From Alphaproteobacteria bacterium (GTDB lineage Bacteria; Pseudomonadota; Alphaproteobacteria; Caulobacterales; Aquidulcibacteraceae), in contig JAIXQA010000075.1 in NCBI GenBank assembly GCA_027485915.1, forward strand, positions 62,001 to 126,000: DNA of 64,000 nucleotides, written 5' to 3'. The notes under the pieces are model-generated. The model saw nothing but the letters and a program-made list of their open reading frames with translations. It was not told where the DNA came from and did no database searches. Positions 51,015-61,552 of the stretch are shown piece after piece. Every line of letters begins with the position of its first letter. Position 1 is the stretch's first letter. Both the position numbers and the translations under genes were made by a program.

Positions 51015-53348
51015 CTAGCGTTTGCGACGGGTCACGCCGCGTGGTGGGCCCCCTGGCTTGCGCATGGGCGTTGTGCCGCGGGCAGGGCCTCGAAGCGCAC
51101 GCCGACCTGGAACGGGTCCGACTTTCGGTTGGCTCACAATATCAAATAAAAGCCCGCCCGAGACTGGCGTCGCTTCTAAGAGTCGCACCCGCACCTTTGT
51201 ACCCAATTCCCAGCGGTCGCCCGTTTCTGAACCAATCAGGGCATGACCTGCTTCGTCATGATGGAAATATTCACTGCCCAAGCGCATGACAGGTACCAGC
51301 CCATCACCGCCGGTCTCTTCCAGTCGTACAAACACGCCAAACCGGTTAACGCTGGTGATGCGCGCGTCAAAGGTCGCCCCAACCCGCTCGGACAAAAAGG
51401 CTGCGACATAGCGGTCAGTGGCCTCGCGCTCGGCTGCCATACCGCGCCGCTCCGTTGCGGTGATGGCTTCCGCGATTTTTTTAAGCTGCTCCGGGCTTGT
51501 CTTCTTCAGGCCGTCCTCACCCAAACCCAAAGCGCTGATCAATGCTCGATGGACGATCAGGTCGGCATAGCGGCGAATGGGTGAGGTGAAATGGGCATAT
51601 TTGCGCAAATTGAGGCCGAAGTGACCTAGATTATCGGTGTCATAAATCGCTTGAGCCTGCGTCCGCAAAACAATCTCATTGATCATTTCGGCATGCTCCG
51701 TCGGCGCAGCCAATTCTAAGACGCGGTTAAAGCGGGCAGGGCTGGGCGGTTGGCCCTTGGCCCATTTCATATTTACCGTGGCCAAAAAATCGCCCAAGGC
51801 GGCCAGCTTAGTTTCACTCGGTTGATCATGCACGCGGTAGATCAGGGGTGACCGCTTTTCCTCCAAGGTTTCAGCCGCACACACATTGGAGAGGATCATC
51901 ATTTCCTCAATTAAGCGGTGAGCATCAAAGCGTTCGCGCAAACCAATCGAGAGAACTTTGCCTTCGGGTGAGAGTATGATCTTGCGCTCTGGGCTATTAA
52001 TCTCAAGCGGCTCACGTTGGTCGCGTGCCTTTTCTAGTGCCCGATACGCAGCCCACAACGGCTTCAGCACCGTGTCCAGCAAAGGCGCGGTCATCGCGTC
52101 GGGCATGCCATCGATGGCCATTTGCGCTTGGGTATAGGTGAGGCTGGCGGCACTCTTCATCAAGCCGCGCAGAAAGCGGTGGCTTTGCTTATGGCCACTG
52201 GCATCGATCTTGATTTCAAGGGCCAAACAGGGCCGCTCCACCCCATCCATCAGCGAGCAAAGGTCCGCAGACAAACGTTCCGGCAACATCGGCACAACCC
52301 GGTCTGGGAAGTAGACCGAATTGCCGCGCATCAGCGCGCCTTCATCAAGCGCGGAGCCCGGCGTCACGTAATGAGCGACGTCGGCAATGGCGACCAAAAT
52401 CTTATGGCCGCCACCGGGCAAAGCCTCCGCATAGACCGCATCATCATGGTCGCGGGCGTCGTCCGGGTCGATGGTCACTAGCGGAATATGGCGCAAATCT
52501 TCGCGTCTGCCTAAAGGCGCGGGACCTGCAGCTTCAGCCTCTTCTTCCTCTTCGGCAGTAAAGCCCATGGGAATACCATGTGCGGCAATCGCCAAAATCG
52601 AGGCTGCTTTTGGATTTTCATTATTGCCGAAAATCTCAATAATTTCAGCTTTCTTCGGACCATAGCCACGATGGGGTAATAAGCGTGCGGCGACCAAATC
52701 GCCATTACGGGCACCCTTGGCATGCTCGGGCAAGATCATCAATTCATGGCGTTGCTTCTTGTCGGCGGGCACCAGCCTGCCACCCCCAGAGCCTACTTGG
52801 CCGGGGCGGATATCGGCAGCCATAAAGACGCCAAACACCCGCTCAATCACCCGTCCAAGACGCTTGATGATCTGGACCTCATACTCGCCTTCATGGGTTT
52901 GGCGGGTCTTGCCAATAAAGCGGTCGCCTACGCCCGGCGGTGGGCCTTCGTGACGGACTTGTGCGCGCGTACTAGCGAGGCGCACCAGCGGGCCATAGAG
53001 CTCATCCTCTCGGCCCAGCGCACGCGCCATCAGATCGCCCTGGCTGTCGATTTCGATTACTTGGAACATGCCGCCTTCTGGCGGTACAGTGCGGCTGGCA
53101 ACTTCTTTGCGACCGGTTTTGGCAATCGCACCTTCATCGGCCAGCTCTCGCAGCGTGGCTTTGAGGGCGCGGCGCTCATCGCCTTTGATCCCAAAAGCAA
53201 TCGCGATTTCACGTGGTCCAATCGCTGTCTTAGCTTCGTTCAAAAAGGCCAGCAACGTAGCCTTATCTGGCACCCCCAAAGGCGGACGCGTCACCGTCTT
53301 TTTCGGTGGCTTGCCTTTTTGGCCGTTGCCACGACCTTTCGTCTTCAT
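51015..53348 (-). CDS. rnr: Ribonuclease R
   Basis: This 777-residue RNase II/R enzyme has an N-terminal winged helix (PREIAIAFGIKGDERRALKATL), cold-shock domains, the RNB active site IDPDDARDHDDAVYAE, the PDRVVPMLPERLS segment, YAHFTSPIRRYADLIVHR and an S1 domain (ARITSVNRFGVFVRLEE), with a basic Arg/Gly/Pro tail. It degrades structured RNA 3'-5'. The ATG overlaps the topA stop by four bases. Confidence 0.96.
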   Translation of the reverse strand: MKTKGRGNGQKGKPPKKTVTRPPLGVPDKATLLAFLNEAKTAIGPREIAIAFGIKGDERRALKATLRELADEGAIAKTGRKEVASRTVPPEGGMFQVIEIDSQGDLMARALGREDELYGPLVRLASTRAQVRHEGPPPGVGDRFIGKTRQTHEGEYEVQIIKRLGRVIERVFGVFMAADIRPGQVGSGGGRLVPADKKQRHELMILPEHAKGARNGDLVAARLLPHRGYGPKKAEIIEIFGNNENPKAASILAIAAHGIPMGFTAEEEEEAEAAGPAPLGRREDLRHIPLVTIDPDDARDHDDAVYAEALPGGGHKILVAIADVAHYVTPGSALDEGALMRGNSVYFPDRVVPMLPERLSADLCSLMDGVERPCLALEIKIDASGHKQSHRFLRGLMKSAASLTYTQAQMAIDGMPDAMTAPLLDTVLKPLWAAYRALEKARDQREPLEINSPERKIILSPEGKVLSIGLRERFDAHRLIEEMMILSNVCAAETLEEKRSPLIYRVHDQPSETKLAALGDFLATVNMKWAKGQPPSPARFNRVLELAAPTEHAEMINEIVLRTQAQAIYDTDNLGHFGLNLRKYAHFTSPIRRYADLIVHRALISALGLGEDGLKKTSPEQLKKIAEAITATERRGMAAEREATDRYVAAFLSERVGATFDARITSVNRFGVFVRLEETGGDGLVPVMRLGSEYFHHDEAGHALIGSETGDRWELGTKVRVRLLEATPVSGGLLFDIVSQPKVGPVPGRRALRGPARGTTPMRKPGGPPRGVTRRKR

Positions 53349-55987
53349 GCACCAGTTGCCTTTTTAGCTGCAGGCTTTTTTGCCGGGGCCTTTTTTGTGG
53401 CGGGCTTTTTGGCTGTTGCAGCCTTTTTCGCGGCGGGCTTTGCAGAAGATTTAGCGGCACTGGCCTTTTTGGTTGGCTTTTTCTTGCCAACCCCGACCAT
53501 CGCAACGCGTGCTTCAATCAAAGCGAGGGCGGCTTCCCGCGTGATAGTGGCGGGATCTTGGCCTTTAGGCAAAGTCGCATTGGTCGTGCCGTCGGTCACA
53601 TAGGGGCCATACCGACCTGCCATGACTTTAATGACAGCTCCGCCCTCAGTTGGTGCAGCAAATTCTTGCAGGGCTGCAGCAGCCGTGCGTTGGGGCCGTC
53701 CGCCACCTGCTAGTTTTTCCGCCAGCACGGTGACCGCACGGTTTAGCCCGATCTCAAAGACATCCTCAATCGTACCGACATTCGCATAGGTTTTGCCATG
53801 CTGCACATAGGGTCCAAAGCGGCCAAGATTGGCAACGATGGGCTCACCATCTTCTGGGTGGGCACCGACGGTGCGTGGTAAAGACAACAGGCGCAAGGCT
53901 CGTTCAAGCTCAAGTTCAGCCGCCGACCACCCCTTAGGCAGGGAGGAGCGCTTCGGCTTCTCCCCATCGCCCAATTGGACATAGGGTCCAAAGCGGCCTG
54001 CTTTCAGCCAGACATCAAGCCCGGTTTCAGGATCAGAGCCCAAATTGCGGTCGCCACTTGCCTCTGGTGAATCCCCAGAGGGTGCGGTCAATTGGCGCGT
54101 ATAGCGGCACTCAGGATAGTTAGAGCAGCCGATAAAGGCACCAAACTTACTGGTCTTAAGCGACACTCGGCCATCCGCGCAGGATGGGCAAGCGCGCGGG
54201 TCGGACCCGTCACCCTTATCGGGGAAGATATGTGGCCCCAGCGAGTCATTGATCGCGTCGAGTACTTGGGAGGTCCGCAAGTCGCCTGTGTCCGCAATCG
54301 CTTTGGAGAAGTCCTCCCAAAACTCACGCAGCAAAATCCGCCAGCCCAGATCACCCGATGAAACCAAATCGAGGCGCTGTTCGAGGTCTGCGGTAAAGTC
54401 ATATTCGACGTATTTGGCGAAGAAGTTCTCCAAGAAGGCCGTCACCAAGCGACCCTTGTCGTCAGGGATGAAGCGGTTCTTGTCCATATGCACATATTCG
54501 CGGTCGCGCAGCACGGTGAGGACCGAGGCATAAGTCGAGGGGCGACCAATGCCGAGTTCCTCCATCTTTTTAACTAAGGTCGCTTCTGAATAACGTGGTG
54601 GTGGCTCTGTGAAATGTTGAATGGCTTCAATGTCAGTTGCCACCACAGAATCGCCTGCCTTTAGATTGGGCAGGCGGCGGCTATCTTCATCTTCTTCATC
54701 ATCGCGGCCCTCTTGATAGAGCGCGAAGAAGCCATCGAACAAAACGACTTGACCGGTTGCGCGCAAGCCGGCGCGGCCATTGGCATCGACCAAATCAATC
54801 GTTGTGCGCTCGACAATGGCTTGTTCCATTTGGCTGGCAATGGCGCGCTTCCAGATCAGATCATAGAGCTTGGCCATATCGGCATCGAGCCGCAATTTTG
54901 ACGGATGACGGTTGGGGTCGGTCGGACGTATTGCTTCATGCGCTTCTTGAGCATTCTTGGCTTTTGAGCTGTAATAACGAGGTTTTTCGGGAACGTACTC
55001 GCTGCCAAATCTTTCGCCAATCACAGCCCGACATTGCATGATCGCGGCCTGATCCATTGCGACGCCATCGGTTCGCATATAGGTGATGAGGCCAACCGTT
55101 TCGCCGCCAATATCAACGCCCTCATAGAGTTTCTGGGCCACTTGCATGGTCCGCTGGGCATTAAAGCCCAATTTTCGGCTCGCTTCTTGTTGCAGGGTTG
55201 AGGTGGTGAATGGCGGCGCGGGCGAGCGCTTGAGTGGCTTCGCCTCTAGGCTTGCAACCGTATATTTCCCAGCCATGACAGCCATTTTCGCAACCTCTGC
55301 TGAGGCTGCATCTGGCAGATCAAACTTGTCGAGCTTCTTGCCATCGAGGCTAACTAGGCGCGCCTCAAACGCGGCACCGATTTGCGCTTTGGCTTGGGCT
55401 GAAACCGTCCAATATTCGCGTGCCTTAAAGCGCTCAATCTCCATTTCGCGCTCAACGACAAGGCGCAATGCCACGGATTGGACCCGACCAGCAGACCGTG
55501 AGCCCGGCAGCTTTCGCCACAAAACGGGGGAGAGATTAAAGCCGACCAGATAGTCGAGTGCGCGGCGCGCCAGATAGGCATCGACCAATTCCTGATCAAT
55601 CTGGCGCGGGTTCGCCATCGCGGCCAGGACCGAGTCCTTTGTGATCGCATTGAACGTGACGCGGGAGACCGCCTTATCCTTCAAAACTTTTCGAGACTTT
55701 AGGGCTTCGAGCAAATGCCAAGAAATGGCCTCACCCTCGCGATCCGGGTCGGTAGCGAGGATAAGACTGTCCGCATTCTTAACCCGTTCTGCGATGTCGC
55801 GGATCCGTGCCGCGCCTTTGCTGTCGGCCTCCCACACCATCGCGAAGTCTTCGTCGGGGCGAACCGAGCCATCCTTGGACGGTAAATCGCGCACATGACC
55901 AAAACTGGCGACCACATCATAATTGGTCCCCAAATATTTGTTGATGGTTTTGGCCTTGGCCGGTGATTCAACGACTACGAGATGCAT
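53345..55987 (-). CDS. topA: DNA topoisomerase I
   Basis: This 880-residue type IA topoisomerase has TOPRIM (HLVVVESPAKAKTINKYLG; LATDPDREGEAISWHL), the active-site Tyr in VGLITYMRTDG, one four-Cys zinc element (CPSCADGRVSLKTSKFGAFIGC...), several topo C-terminal repeats (RFGPYVQLG, RFGPYVQHG, GRYGPYVTDG) and a Lys/Ala tail like histone H1. It relaxes negative supercoils. It is the first gene of the pair with rnr. Confidence 0.97.
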   Translation of the reverse strand: MHLVVVESPAKAKTINKYLGTNYDVVASFGHVRDLPSKDGSVRPDEDFAMVWEADSKGAARIRDIAERVKNADSLILATDPDREGEAISWHLLEALKSRKVLKDKAVSRVTFNAITKDSVLAAMANPRQIDQELVDAYLARRALDYLVGFNLSPVLWRKLPGSRSAGRVQSVALRLVVEREMEIERFKAREYWTVSAQAKAQIGAAFEARLVSLDGKKLDKFDLPDAASAEVAKMAVMAGKYTVASLEAKPLKRSPAPPFTTSTLQQEASRKLGFNAQRTMQVAQKLYEGVDIGGETVGLITYMRTDGVAMDQAAIMQCRAVIGERFGSEYVPEKPRYYSSKAKNAQEAHEAIRPTDPNRHPSKLRLDADMAKLYDLIWKRAIASQMEQAIVERTTIDLVDANGRAGLRATGQVVLFDGFFALYQEGRDDEEDEDSRRLPNLKAGDSVVATDIEAIQHFTEPPPRYSEATLVKKMEELGIGRPSTYASVLTVLRDREYVHMDKNRFIPDDKGRLVTAFLENFFAKYVEYDFTADLEQRLDLVSSGDLGWRILLREFWEDFSKAIADTGDLRTSQVLDAINDSLGPHIFPDKGDGSDPRACPSCADGRVSLKTSKFGAFIGCSNYPECRYTRQLTAPSGDSPEASGDRNLGSDPETGLDVWLKAGRFGPYVQLGDGEKPKRSSLPKGWSAAELELERALRLLSLPRTVGAHPEDGEPIVANLGRFGPYVQHGKTYANVGTIEDVFEIGLNRAVTVLAEKLAGGGRPQRTAAAALQEFAAPTEGGAVIKVMAGRYGPYVTDGTTNATLPKGQDPATITREAALALIEARVAMVGVGKKKPTKKASAAKSSAKPAAKKAATAKKPATKKAPAKKPAAKKATGA

Positions 55988-56172
55988 GTTTGGCTTATCA
56001 GACTTTGAAAGTGCCTCTGCAAATGCAGAGCCTCACGGGCGGAGGTGTGTTCGCAACGGGCATAATGTCAATGGCTTTCCGCAAAACTAAGTGTAATGCA
56101 TCTTGACGTGTGACTCTTGCGTGATACAACTAAAAATATAACAACGCAGCACGAGCCATTACAGGGTGAGAC

Positions 56173-56397
56173 ATGCCTGCCACACCAAATTCAGTCCCGC
56201 CTAACGCGCCTACCGACCGCCTTGCGGTAGCTGACTTCATTCGCAACCTCGTCCAAGAGTTGGAACAATTAAGCGAGGATCACGATTTGGAAGGAGTCGC
56301 CGCATGTTTGCGAGCTGCTGCTTTTGAGGCGCGCCGCGTCAAAGAACACGAACGATTGGCTAAATTGGGGCTGAAACCAAGCCGCCGGGCTGGATAA
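56173..56397 (+). CDS. Small conserved-looking protein of unknown function
   Basis: This 74-residue protein has a Pro-rich N-terminus (residues 1-15), then two amphipathic helices (VADFIRNLVQELEQLSEDHDLEGVAACLRAA and FEARRVKEHERLAKL) and a basic tail. GGTGAG lies just before ATG 56173. The 3' end overlaps the convergent dprA gene by 38 bases. The protein-like helical composition argues it is real, but I do not recognise the family. Confidence 0.6.
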   Translation: MPATPNSVPPNAPTDRLAVADFIRNLVQELEQLSEDHDLEGVAACLRAAAFEARRVKEHERLAKLGLKPSRRAG

Positions 56398-57463
56398 TTG
56401 CCCGACCTCCCAGCTCAAGTTCCACGACAATGGCTGCAAGCGTGCGCCACGGCAAGCCCGAGTCGGTCGATAAATCGGCCAAGCTGACTGGCACGGCCGA
56501 CAAGAGGGCCGCAACACGGTCAATCTCAGAGGCTGTCAGAGTCAGGCCGCCTTCACTATGACCAAATGTATTAGGCTTATTCTCTTTGAGGCCTGATGTG
56601 CCCTGCAAACAGGCCAGTACATCTTGTACATTGGTCACTAAATGTGCTCCATCTTTAATCAGGCTATTTGGGCCTGCAGCTCTGGGGTCGAGGGGAGAGC
56701 CTGGCACGGCCATGACATCGCGACCCTGTTCCGCGGCCAAGCGGGCAGTAATCAAGGAGCCAGAACGGGCTTCGGCCTCCATCACAACAATACCTTGGCT
56801 AAGGCCAGAGATGATCCGATTGCGCCGTGGAAAGTCGCGTGCGTGGACCGTTGCAAAAAGTGGGCTTTCTGAGACCAGAAGACCGCGCGCAGCAATCTCG
56901 TGGTACAGGCTTTCATGCTCGGGTGGATAAATATGGTCGAGGCCGCCAGCTAGCACTGCAATCGTGCCTGTCGCTAGGCTGGCGTTATGCGCCGCCCCGT
57001 CTATGCCGCGCGCTAGTCCTGAGACAACGACATAGCCAGACTGCCCAAGACCTAGAGCAAACTCGCGTGCCAGCCGTAAGCCTGCAGCAGAGGCATTACG
57101 GGCCCCAACAATCCCCACCATGGGCTTTTGCAACAATCCAATTTGCCCGCAAACGCTTAAGATTGGCGGCGGCGGGGTTAGGGCTGCAAGGCCCAAGGGG
57201 AAGTTCGGCTCGCATGCTGCAAGTATCTGACCGCCCCGCGCGATGGTCGCGGCGATTTCGTCTTCGGCCTGGTCGGCCGTGATCAGATGAATTGGCTTGC
57301 CGCGCGCCTGCTTAATCAAGTCCGGTAGTGCCGAAAGCACCGCGCTGACTTGCCCATAGCGGGAGAGGAGACCAAAGAAACTTACCGGGCCTATTCCCTC
57401 ACTGCGCGCTAATCTTACCCAATCCCGTCTTTCCTTGTCGCTCAGCACATGCTGGGTTTGCAT
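56360..57463 (-). CDS. dprA: DNA-processing protein DprA
   Basis: This 367-residue protein has a SAM-like N-terminus (RLARSEGIGPVSFFGLLSRYG), the Rossmann-like DprA core (GIVGARNASAAGLRLAREF, VVSGLARGIDGAAHNASL, GGLDHIYPPEHESL, SGLSQGIVVMEAEARSGSLITARLA) and a C-terminal winged helix (IDRVAALLSAVPVSLADLS). It loads RecA on incoming ssDNA in transformation. ATG 57463; a GTG three bases earlier shares a base with the plsY stop. Confidence 0.94.
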   Translation of the reverse strand: MQTQHVLSDKERRDWVRLARSEGIGPVSFFGLLSRYGQVSAVLSALPDLIKQARGKPIHLITADQAEDEIAATIARGGQILAACEPNFPLGLAALTPPPPILSVCGQIGLLQKPMVGIVGARNASAAGLRLAREFALGLGQSGYVVVSGLARGIDGAAHNASLATGTIAVLAGGLDHIYPPEHESLYHEIAARGLLVSESPLFATVHARDFPRRNRIISGLSQGIVVMEAEARSGSLITARLAAEQGRDVMAVPGSPLDPRAAGPNSLIKDGAHLVTNVQDVLACLQGTSGLKENKPNTFGHSEGGLTLTASEIDRVAALLSAVPVSLADLSTDSGLPWRTLAAIVVELELGGRAIIQPGGLVSAPI

Positions 57464-57465
57464 CA

Positions 57466-58050
57466 CTATCTTTTGCCAATTTTGGGCTCTTCACCTTTGA
57501 TCAGACGGGCGAGATTCTCGCGGTGCCGGATCCATACCAATACAGACATGAAAAGCGTTGCTCCAACCCCGATGGGGCTGGCATGAAATGCCACTGCGAT
57601 GAGTGGCGCGGCAGCAGACGCCACCAACGCACCTAATGACGAATACCGAAACACATAGGCTGTCGCTAACCACAATGCCGCAGCCAAAGTACCAACAGGC
57701 CAAATGCCAATCAATAAGGTTCCAAAGAAGGTTGCAACCCCTTTGCCACCATTAAATTTCAACCAGACCGGAAAACAATGCCCCAAAAGGGCCGCGGCAC
57801 CTGCAATATAGCCTGCATCTTGGGACAAAAAGTCTCGAGCCAAGATCAAAGCGAGGGCGGCCTTTGCAGCATCTAAGAACAAAGTCGCGAGTGCCACGTC
57901 TTTTCGGCCCGTGCGCAAGACGTTGGTTGCCCCAATATTGCCTGAGCCGACCTGACGAATATCGCCGAGGCCTGCCAGACGGGTCAATAATAGGCCAAAG
58001 GGAATGGACCCCAAAAGATAGCCGCCCACTATCGCAATCAGATAATCCAT
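57466..58050 (-). CDS. plsY: Glycerol-3-phosphate acyltransferase PlsY
   Basis: This 194-residue membrane protein with five helices has the three PlsY motifs: LGSIPFGLLLTR... GSGNIGATNVLRTGRK, GHCFPVWLKFNGGKGVAT and IRHRENLARLIKGEEPKIG. It acylates glycerol 3-phosphate with acyl-phosphate in phospholipid synthesis. It sits between pyrC and dprA on the same strand. Confidence 0.95.
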   Translation of the reverse strand: MDYLIAIVGGYLLGSIPFGLLLTRLAGLGDIRQVGSGNIGATNVLRTGRKDVALATLFLDAAKAALALILARDFLSQDAGYIAGAAALLGHCFPVWLKFNGGKGVATFFGTLLIGIWPVGTLAAALWLATAYVFRYSSLGALVASAAAPLIAVAFHASPIGVGATLFMSVLVWIRHRENLARLIKGEEPKIGKR

Positions 58051-58083
58051 TGTCCCCCCAAGACCTGTTGAACCTGCGTGCGC

Positions 58084-59373
58084 CTAGTCGAGGGCACTGA
58101 AAACTTTTTTCCCGGCGACCCAAGTCGAGAGGACTTTACCTTGCAATGTGCGCCCATCATAGGGGGAATTGCGCGATTTTGAGATCATGCGGCTGGCATC
58201 AAAGCGGATCGGGAAGCCCAAATCCACCAGAATCAGATCGGCAGGTGCCCCTGCTTCAATCCTGCCTTGCGGTAATCCGAGGATTTGCGCCGGCGCTGAG
58301 GTCATGGCGCGGACCAAGTCCAACAGCTCGATTGAGCCTTCATGATACAGAATGAGGGCGGCAGGCAGCAGGGTTTCTAGTGCACTCGCCCCAAAGGCGG
58401 CTTCATCAAATGGCAGGCGCTTTTCTTCTGCTGGACGGGGGTCGTGGCCAGAGACAATGACATCCAAAATGCCGGACTTCACGCCTTCAATTAACGCAAG
58501 GCGGTCTTGCTCGCCACGCAGGGGCGGAGACAGCTTGGCGAACGTGCGATAATCGCCCAGATCGTTCTCATTCAACGTCAAATGATGGACGCTGACTGAT
58601 GCAGTGACATCGAGGCCCTGTGCTTTGGCGGCTGCGATCCGGGGCAAGGTCGCTTCTGAAGAAATCATGTCGAGCAGAAGCTTGGCACCGGTCAATTCGG
58701 CCAATTGGATATCGCGGTTGGCCGCGATGGTTTCCGCAGCACTCGCGATGCCGGCAAGTCCAAGGCGCGAGGCCAACTCGCCCATATTCATCATGCCGCC
58801 TTCGCTCAAAAAGGCATCTTGTGGTCGCGAAGCCACTAAAGCGTCAAAGGCCGAGGCATATGACAGGCAGCGTTGCATCGTCCGCGTGCTTACAATTGGG
58901 TGATCGCTATTGGTGAACATAACCGCACCCGCGTCAGCCATCAGGCCTAATTCTGCGATGCGCTCGCCTTTAAGACCGACCGTTAGAGCCCCAGCTGCCA
59001 AGACACGCGCCAAAGAGCGGTCGCGGCCACGACGGGTGATAAAGTCCACCAAAGCCGCATCATCAATCACGGTGCTTGTATCGGGTTGCAGCACCATCGT
59101 GGTGACCCCACCAGCAACCGCAGCCTTTCCAGCCGTGCTGAGGCTTTCGCGCTGTTCTTCGCCGGGTTCTCCAGTCGATACGTGCAAATCAATCAGGCCT
59201 GGCATCAAAGCATGGCCGTCGCAATTGATGGTTATGGCGCTCGGGCCGGCAGCGACCTCTGGCCCGCTAGCAAGAATTGTCTCGCCTTGAACGAGCACTT
59301 CTCCTGGTCCATCAAATTGGCTTGCGGGATCTACCAACCGGGCATTGATAAAATGATAGAGAGGCTCAGACAC
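58084..59373 (-). CDS. pyrC: Dihydroorotase homologue, probably catalytically inactive (PyrC'/PyrX type)
   Basis: This 429-residue amidohydrolase-fold protein aligns with type I dihydroorotase ([71 protein letters not shown]). Metal ligands are missing: the HxH motif is His-Val-Ser, the later His-x-x-His region is LLLDMIS, and the catalytic Asp of TDHAPH is Gly (SGHDPR). Such pseudo-enzymes are structural partners of aspartate carbamoyltransferase in some bacteria. GTG 59373 is chosen because AGGAGG (59380-59385) lies six bases upstream; it overlaps pyrB by eight bases. An active dihydroorotase must be elsewhere. Confidence 0.92.
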   Translation of the reverse strand: MSEPLYHFINARLVDPASQFDGPGEVLVQGETILASGPEVAAGPSAITINCDGHALMPGLIDLHVSTGEPGEEQRESLSTAGKAAVAGGVTTMVLQPDTSTVIDDAALVDFITRRGRDRSLARVLAAGALTVGLKGERIAELGLMADAGAVMFTNSDHPIVSTRTMQRCLSYASAFDALVASRPQDAFLSEGGMMNMGELASRLGLAGIASAAETIAANRDIQLAELTGAKLLLDMISSEATLPRIAAAKAQGLDVTASVSVHHLTLNENDLGDYRTFAKLSPPLRGEQDRLALIEGVKSGILDVIVSGHDPRPAEEKRLPFDEAAFGASALETLLPAALILYHEGSIELLDLVRAMTSAPAQILGLPQGRIEAGAPADLILVDLGFPIRFDASRMISKSRNSPYDGRTLQGKVLSTWVAGKKVFSALD

Positions 59374-60340
59374 CGTCAGCCTCCTCATTTGCGCCATGGC
59401 TGGCGAGTGCTTCTAAAACAGCCATGCGCACTGCAACGCCTGATTCAACTTGGTCGACAATCAGGGAGACGCGGGGATCATCGGCAATATCAGAGTCAAT
59501 CTCAATCCCCCGATTCATCGGGCCTGGGTGCATGACTTTCACATGAGGGGCCGCTACGGCGAGCTTGCGGGCATCGAGGCCGTAAAAGCGGAAGTATTCG
59601 CGCGCTGATGGCACATAGGCCCCATTCATCCGCTCCAGCTGAAGGCGTAGCATCATGACAACATCCACGCCTTGAAGGCCCTCGAGCATATTGTGATAAA
59701 TCTCACAGCCCCAGCGGTCGACGTCGGCCGGCATCAGCGTTGGAGGCGCAATTAGGCGCACCCGCGCCCCCAGCATGGACAGCAAGATAACGTTGGAGCG
59801 GGCCACGCGGGAATGCAGCACATCGCCGCATATGGCCACAACCAAGCCTTCTATATGACCAAAGGAGCGCTTCAAAGTCAGAGCATCGAGTAAGGCTTGG
59901 GTTGGGTGCTCATGCGTGCCGTCGCCGGCATTTATCACCGAGCAACTGACTTTGCGTGCCAACAATTGAGCAGCCCCAGAGGCAGCGTGGCGCAGCACAA
60001 GAATGTCGGGGCCCATCGCGTTCAGGGTCGCCGCCGTGTCTAAAAGCGTCTCACCTTTGGCAACCGAGGAGCTTTTGACCGCCATATTGACGGTATCGGC
60101 ACTCATGCGCTTTCCCGCTAATTCAAACGAGGCCTGCGTGCGGGTGGAGTTCTCGAAGAAGAGATTGACGAGCGTGCGACCCTTCAAGGTCGACAGCTTC
60201 TTTTCGCGCGCTTGGGTGAAGGGCAAAAAGACTTCGGCGCGCTCGATGAGTTCTAGGGCCTCAAGGCGATTGAGATCGCCAATTTGTAACAGGTGGCGCT
60301 TGGTAAAGGGCGCGCGGGGCGGAGGACTTTCGGGACTCAT
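59366..60340 (-). CDS. pyrB: Aspartate carbamoyltransferase catalytic subunit
   Basis: This 324-residue enzyme has the carbamoyl-phosphate motif [51 protein letters not shown] (aspartate loop) and the C-terminal [15 protein letters not shown]. It makes N-carbamoylaspartate in pyrimidine synthesis. The start overlaps the methyltransferase stop by ATGA and the stop overlaps pyrC, so PyrB and the pseudo-dihydroorotase are co-translated, fitting a joint complex. No pyrI is present. Confidence 0.96.
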   Translation of the reverse strand: MSPESPPPRAPFTKRHLLQIGDLNRLEALELIERAEVFLPFTQAREKKLSTLKGRTLVNLFFENSTRTQASFELAGKRMSADTVNMAVKSSSVAKGETLLDTAATLNAMGPDILVLRHAASGAAQLLARKVSCSVINAGDGTHEHPTQALLDALTLKRSFGHIEGLVVAICGDVLHSRVARSNVILLSMLGARVRLIAPPTLMPADVDRWGCEIYHNMLEGLQGVDVVMMLRLQLERMNGAYVPSAREYFRFYGLDARKLAVAAPHVKVMHPGPMNRGIEIDSDIADDPRVSLIVDQVESGVAVRMAVLEALASHGANEEADGV

Positions 60341-60957
60341 GTTGTGGCACGCCCCCAGACATTATAACCCGCAAAGCGCGGGGTGTTTGGCAAATACATG
60401 TCGTTGATTTCATTGCAAACAAAGCCGCTGCTTTGCAACATGGTTTGCGTATCGCGGGTGAGGTGACAGCCCCCAGCAATCGCTTTCCAAACCGGCTCAA
60501 TCCGCTTTTGCAAGCGTGCCACGTCCCCATCAGGCGCTAGTCCATGTTCGCAGAATAGGATTTGACCGCCGGGCTTCAAAAGCCGCTTCGCTTCGGCCAA
60601 GGCCCCGGCATAGTCGGGGATCGTACATAGCGCATAGGTGAACAGAATTGTATCGGCGCAAGCATCTGGAAGGCCGGTGGCCTCTGCCCCGGCAATAACT
60701 TCTTCGACCACAATGTCGGTCCGTCGCTCTGCGCGCTTCCAAGCCAGCATACTGGCGGATGGCTCTACAGCAATAACCTTTTCGACTTTGCTTGCGTCTA
60801 AAAAGGGTAGGTTGGTGCCCGAACCAAAGCCCATATCGACGACAACGCCTGTCGCGCGTGGAATCAGTTTGGCCCGCTGTTTGGCAATCGGCTTTGCCCC
60901 GCACGCGCAGCCAATAAAGCGCGGCAAGACAAAGCGTTCATAGAGCCCAAACAGCAT
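60337..60957 (-). CDS. Class I SAM-dependent methyltransferase
   Basis: This 206-residue protein has motif [17 protein letters not shown], motif II-like [55 protein letters not shown], and a membrane-proximal N-terminus ([14 protein letters not shown]). It resembles the phospholipid N-methyltransferase / UbiE-like small methyltransferases, but the substrate cannot be set. ATG 60957 follows the NUDIX stop by one base. It overlaps pyrB. Confidence 0.88.
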   Translation of the reverse strand: MLFGLYERFVLPRFIGCACGAKPIAKQRAKLIPRATGVVVDMGFGSGTNLPFLDASKVEKVIAVEPSASMLAWKRAERRTDIVVEEVIAGAEATGLPDACADTILFTYALCTIPDYAGALAEAKRLLKPGGQILFCEHGLAPDGDVARLQKRIEPVWKAIAGGCHLTRDTQTMLQSSGFVCNEINDMYLPNTPRFAGYNVWGRATT

Positions 60958-60958
60958 C

Positions 60959-61432
60959 CTAGCGACGCCCCCGCGCACCCATCAAGCGTTCCCGCAGCCA
61001 AAGCAAGATCGCCCAACTATGGGCATCATGGCGGACCTTTTTCATCGCATCGTCAATCGTAACCCAAACCAGTTCATGATCAGGCTCAATCGGCGTGCCT
61101 TCGGTGGAGGTCAGTTCGACTTCAAAGAATGAGCAAAGTGAATTGGTGGGCACCCCGTCATTGACCCAGAATTGACCAGCGCGGCATAACTGGCGGACGG
61201 GCCAAACAGTCAGACCGGTTTCCTCGTCAAACTCGCGCACAACGGCTTCAGCATCGCTCTCGCCCGACTCAACGCCGCCACCTGGCAAATCAAAGTGGAA
61301 ATTATGGGAGTCACCGACTTTGACGAGGGCAATCTTCTCATCATTGCGGGTGCAAAGGCCGTAAACGCTGGGCCGCTCTTTATAGGTTTTGCCGTGTTCG
61401 GTGCGCCCGAACTGCATCGAAAAATGCGCCAT
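60959..61432 (-). CDS. NUDIX hydrolase
   Basis: This 157-residue protein has a complete Nudix box, GGVESGESDAEAVVREFDEETGL, matching Gx5Ex7REUxEExGU. The N-terminus lacks a signal peptide. Substrate is unknown; RppH-like or dNTP-pyrophosphatase roles are possible. It is the first gene of the NUDIX-methyltransferase-pyrB-pyrC-plsY-dprA string. Confidence 0.93.
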   Translation of the reverse strand: MAHFSMQFGRTEHGKTYKERPSVYGLCTRNDEKIALVKVGDSHNFHFDLPGGGVESGESDAEAVVREFDEETGLTVWPVRQLCRAGQFWVNDGVPTNSLCSFFEVELTSTEGTPIEPDHELVWVTIDDAMKKVRHDAHSWAILLWLRERLMGARGRR

Positions 61433-61552
61433 AAAGGCCTCATAAGCTAGGATTGCAAAAGCGGAAAGCGCCCTCGGCAGATGGATAGTCTCTAGTCCTG
61501 CTTGCAGGATAGGTCGAGAGGGGGTGGCTCGGAACCTGCACCGCCAATTTGC

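Noticed and set aside
52722..53603. Long plus-strand open frame across rnr/topA
   Set aside because: It spans two certain minus-strand genes and its tail is the antisense of the Lys/Ala-rich TopA tail.
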